Assembly: GCF_000214705.1 (NCBI RefSeq)
Contig: NC_015573.1
Location: forward strand, 2,487,001 to 2,551,000
Origin: Desulfofundulus kuznetsovii DSM 6115
GTDB lineage: Bacteria > Bacillota > Desulfotomaculia > Desulfotomaculales > Desulfovirgulaceae
DNA length: 64,000 nt
Reading direction: 5' to 3'
The notes under the pieces are model-generated. The model was not told where the DNA came from. It saw only the letters and a list, made by a program, of their open reading frames with translations, and ran no database searches. Position numbers and translations under genes: made by a program. This document shows positions 63,424 to 64,000 of this stretch, one piece after another (position 1 is the stretch's first letter; the number at the start of each line of letters is the position of its first letter).

Positions 63424-64000
63424 ATGAGCCCGGCCGTTTTCTTCCTGACCGGCTTTGCCGGAGGATTTTTATATCGCGCCGGTGGTCCGGCCTACCAGTT
63501 GTTTACCGTCCCCCTGCTGATCATTACCGGCCTGCCCCTACCCGCAGCTGTAGGCAGCGGCATTCTCCTCAATGCAGCCAGCAAACTAAAGTTGATATAC
63601 TGCCCTGAAATCACGCGGCACGCTCATAAACGGGTGGGCATGACCGTGGCCATTCTATCCCTGCCCTTTATGTTAACCGGAAAGCAACTCCTCCTCTGGC
63701 TCAGCATCCTGCCGGAAGGCATGGCGGTCCTCGTTTTTACCTACAGCACCGTTCTGGTCATCACCGCCCTCATCGCTGCCGGCCGTTATCGCCACTACTA
63801 CCAGTTCGGCTTTGAGGACGAAAACCCGCTACCCCCGGGCGGCCTGCTCTGGAGATACCCCCTTGCGGTACCGGGGCTCGCATTCCCCAAACATATCACG
63901 GTAGGCCGGGTAAGTCTAGTCGGTGGGTCCATCGGCCTTTGTGCGGGTCTGTTTGGATTAAATACCCGTGCCCTGCTGGAACCGCTTTTGATGTACGTGA
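63424..64000 (+). CDS. TauE/SafE-like (TSUP) membrane permease, N-terminal part
   Basis: The frame opens with ATG at 63424 after GGGGAGGG and runs off the window. It reads MSPAVFFLTGFAGGFLYRAG, then FTVPLLIITGLPLPAAVGSG and later VSLVGGSIGLCAGLFGLNTR. The G-G-x-x-Y-x-x-x-G / P-L-L-I-x-x-G-L-P repeat is the TSUP half-signature of sulfite/sulfonate exporters. Four to five membrane segments are seen in 192 residues. The link to sulfite release by the lyase at 14.5 kb is tempting but only inferred from family. Confidence 0.65.
   Translation, partial: MSPAVFFLTGFAGGFLYRAGGPAYQLFTVPLLIITGLPLPAAVGSGILLNAASKLKLIYCPEITRHAHKRVGMTVAILSLPFMLTGKQLLLWLSILPEGMAVLVFTYSTVLVITALIAAGRYRHYYQFGFEDENPLPPGGLLWRYPLAVPGLAFPKHITVGRVSLVGGSIGLCAGLFGLNTRALLEPLLMYV

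Overview
The window looks like the chromosome of an anaerobic, endospore-forming and probably thermophilic member of the Desulfotomaculum/Peptococcaceae branch of Firmicutes. The signs are dipicolinate synthase (spoVFA/spoVFB) and other sporulation genes, a branched-polyamine synthase (BpsA-like, known mainly from thermophiles), an O2-sensitive glycyl-radical enzyme, a large Fe-S/FAD oxidoreductase with an MvhD tail, moderately high G+C, and many GTG/TTG starts. The genus is an inference from gene content.

Region 1 (about 1-11.9 kb) is an accessory island. It has a CI/Cro-like divergent repressor pair with two matching operators, a creatininase-GntR operon, a hicB-hicA pair whose hicA has lost its start codon, an ImmR/ImmA-like repressor-protease pair with three operators, and a second hicA-hicB pair whose hicB is split by a complete IS256-family element (28-bp ends, 8-bp target duplication). 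It also has a replication-initiator-like gene carrying three internal palindromes. The most interesting part is a tight, AT-richer operon, nurA-herA-druA-like (11526 down to 7309), which reads as a candidate undescribed anti-phage system: a NurA-type nuclease, a HerA/FtsK-type ATPase and a DUF4338/DruA-like protein. At about 11.88 kb the island truncates tepA.

Region 2 (12.4-20.1 kb) is a second accessory block between tepA and rnj. It is an MFS transporter - SDR - glycyl radical enzyme - activase - GntR cluster. In the lyase the key residues fall at the positions I recall for isethionate sulfite-lyase (R189, Q193, W374, C468, E470, R678, G805), so this is probably a sulfonate C-S lyase operon that releases sulfite. 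Because tepA normally sits next to rnj and spoIIIE, the rnj-tepA-spoIIIE interval appears to be an integration hot spot in this lineage.

Region 3 (20.1-58.1 kb) is conserved core on the minus strand, read from high to low coordinates: rpsB-tsf-pyrH-frr, a PASTA-like ORF, ferredoxin, uppS-cdsA, a YtvI-like permease, dxr-rseP-ispG-proS, an MGDG-synthase-like glycosyltransferase, mgtC-like, rimP-nusA-ylxR-ylxQ-infB-rbfA-nrnA-truB-ribF, a small putative toxin-antitoxin pair, rpsO-pnp-ylxY-dacF-ymxG-ymxH, dapB-spoVFA-spoVFB-asd-dapG-dapA-rnj. It is broken by MITE-like repeats near 22.1, 28.4, 31.9 and 45.4 kb.

Region 4 (58.2-64 kb) holds bpsA, a PAS sensor kinase of the sporulation-kinase type, the FAD/Fe-S/MvhD oxidoreductase, and the start of a TauE/SafE-like permease. 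No rRNA, tRNA or CRISPR array was seen.
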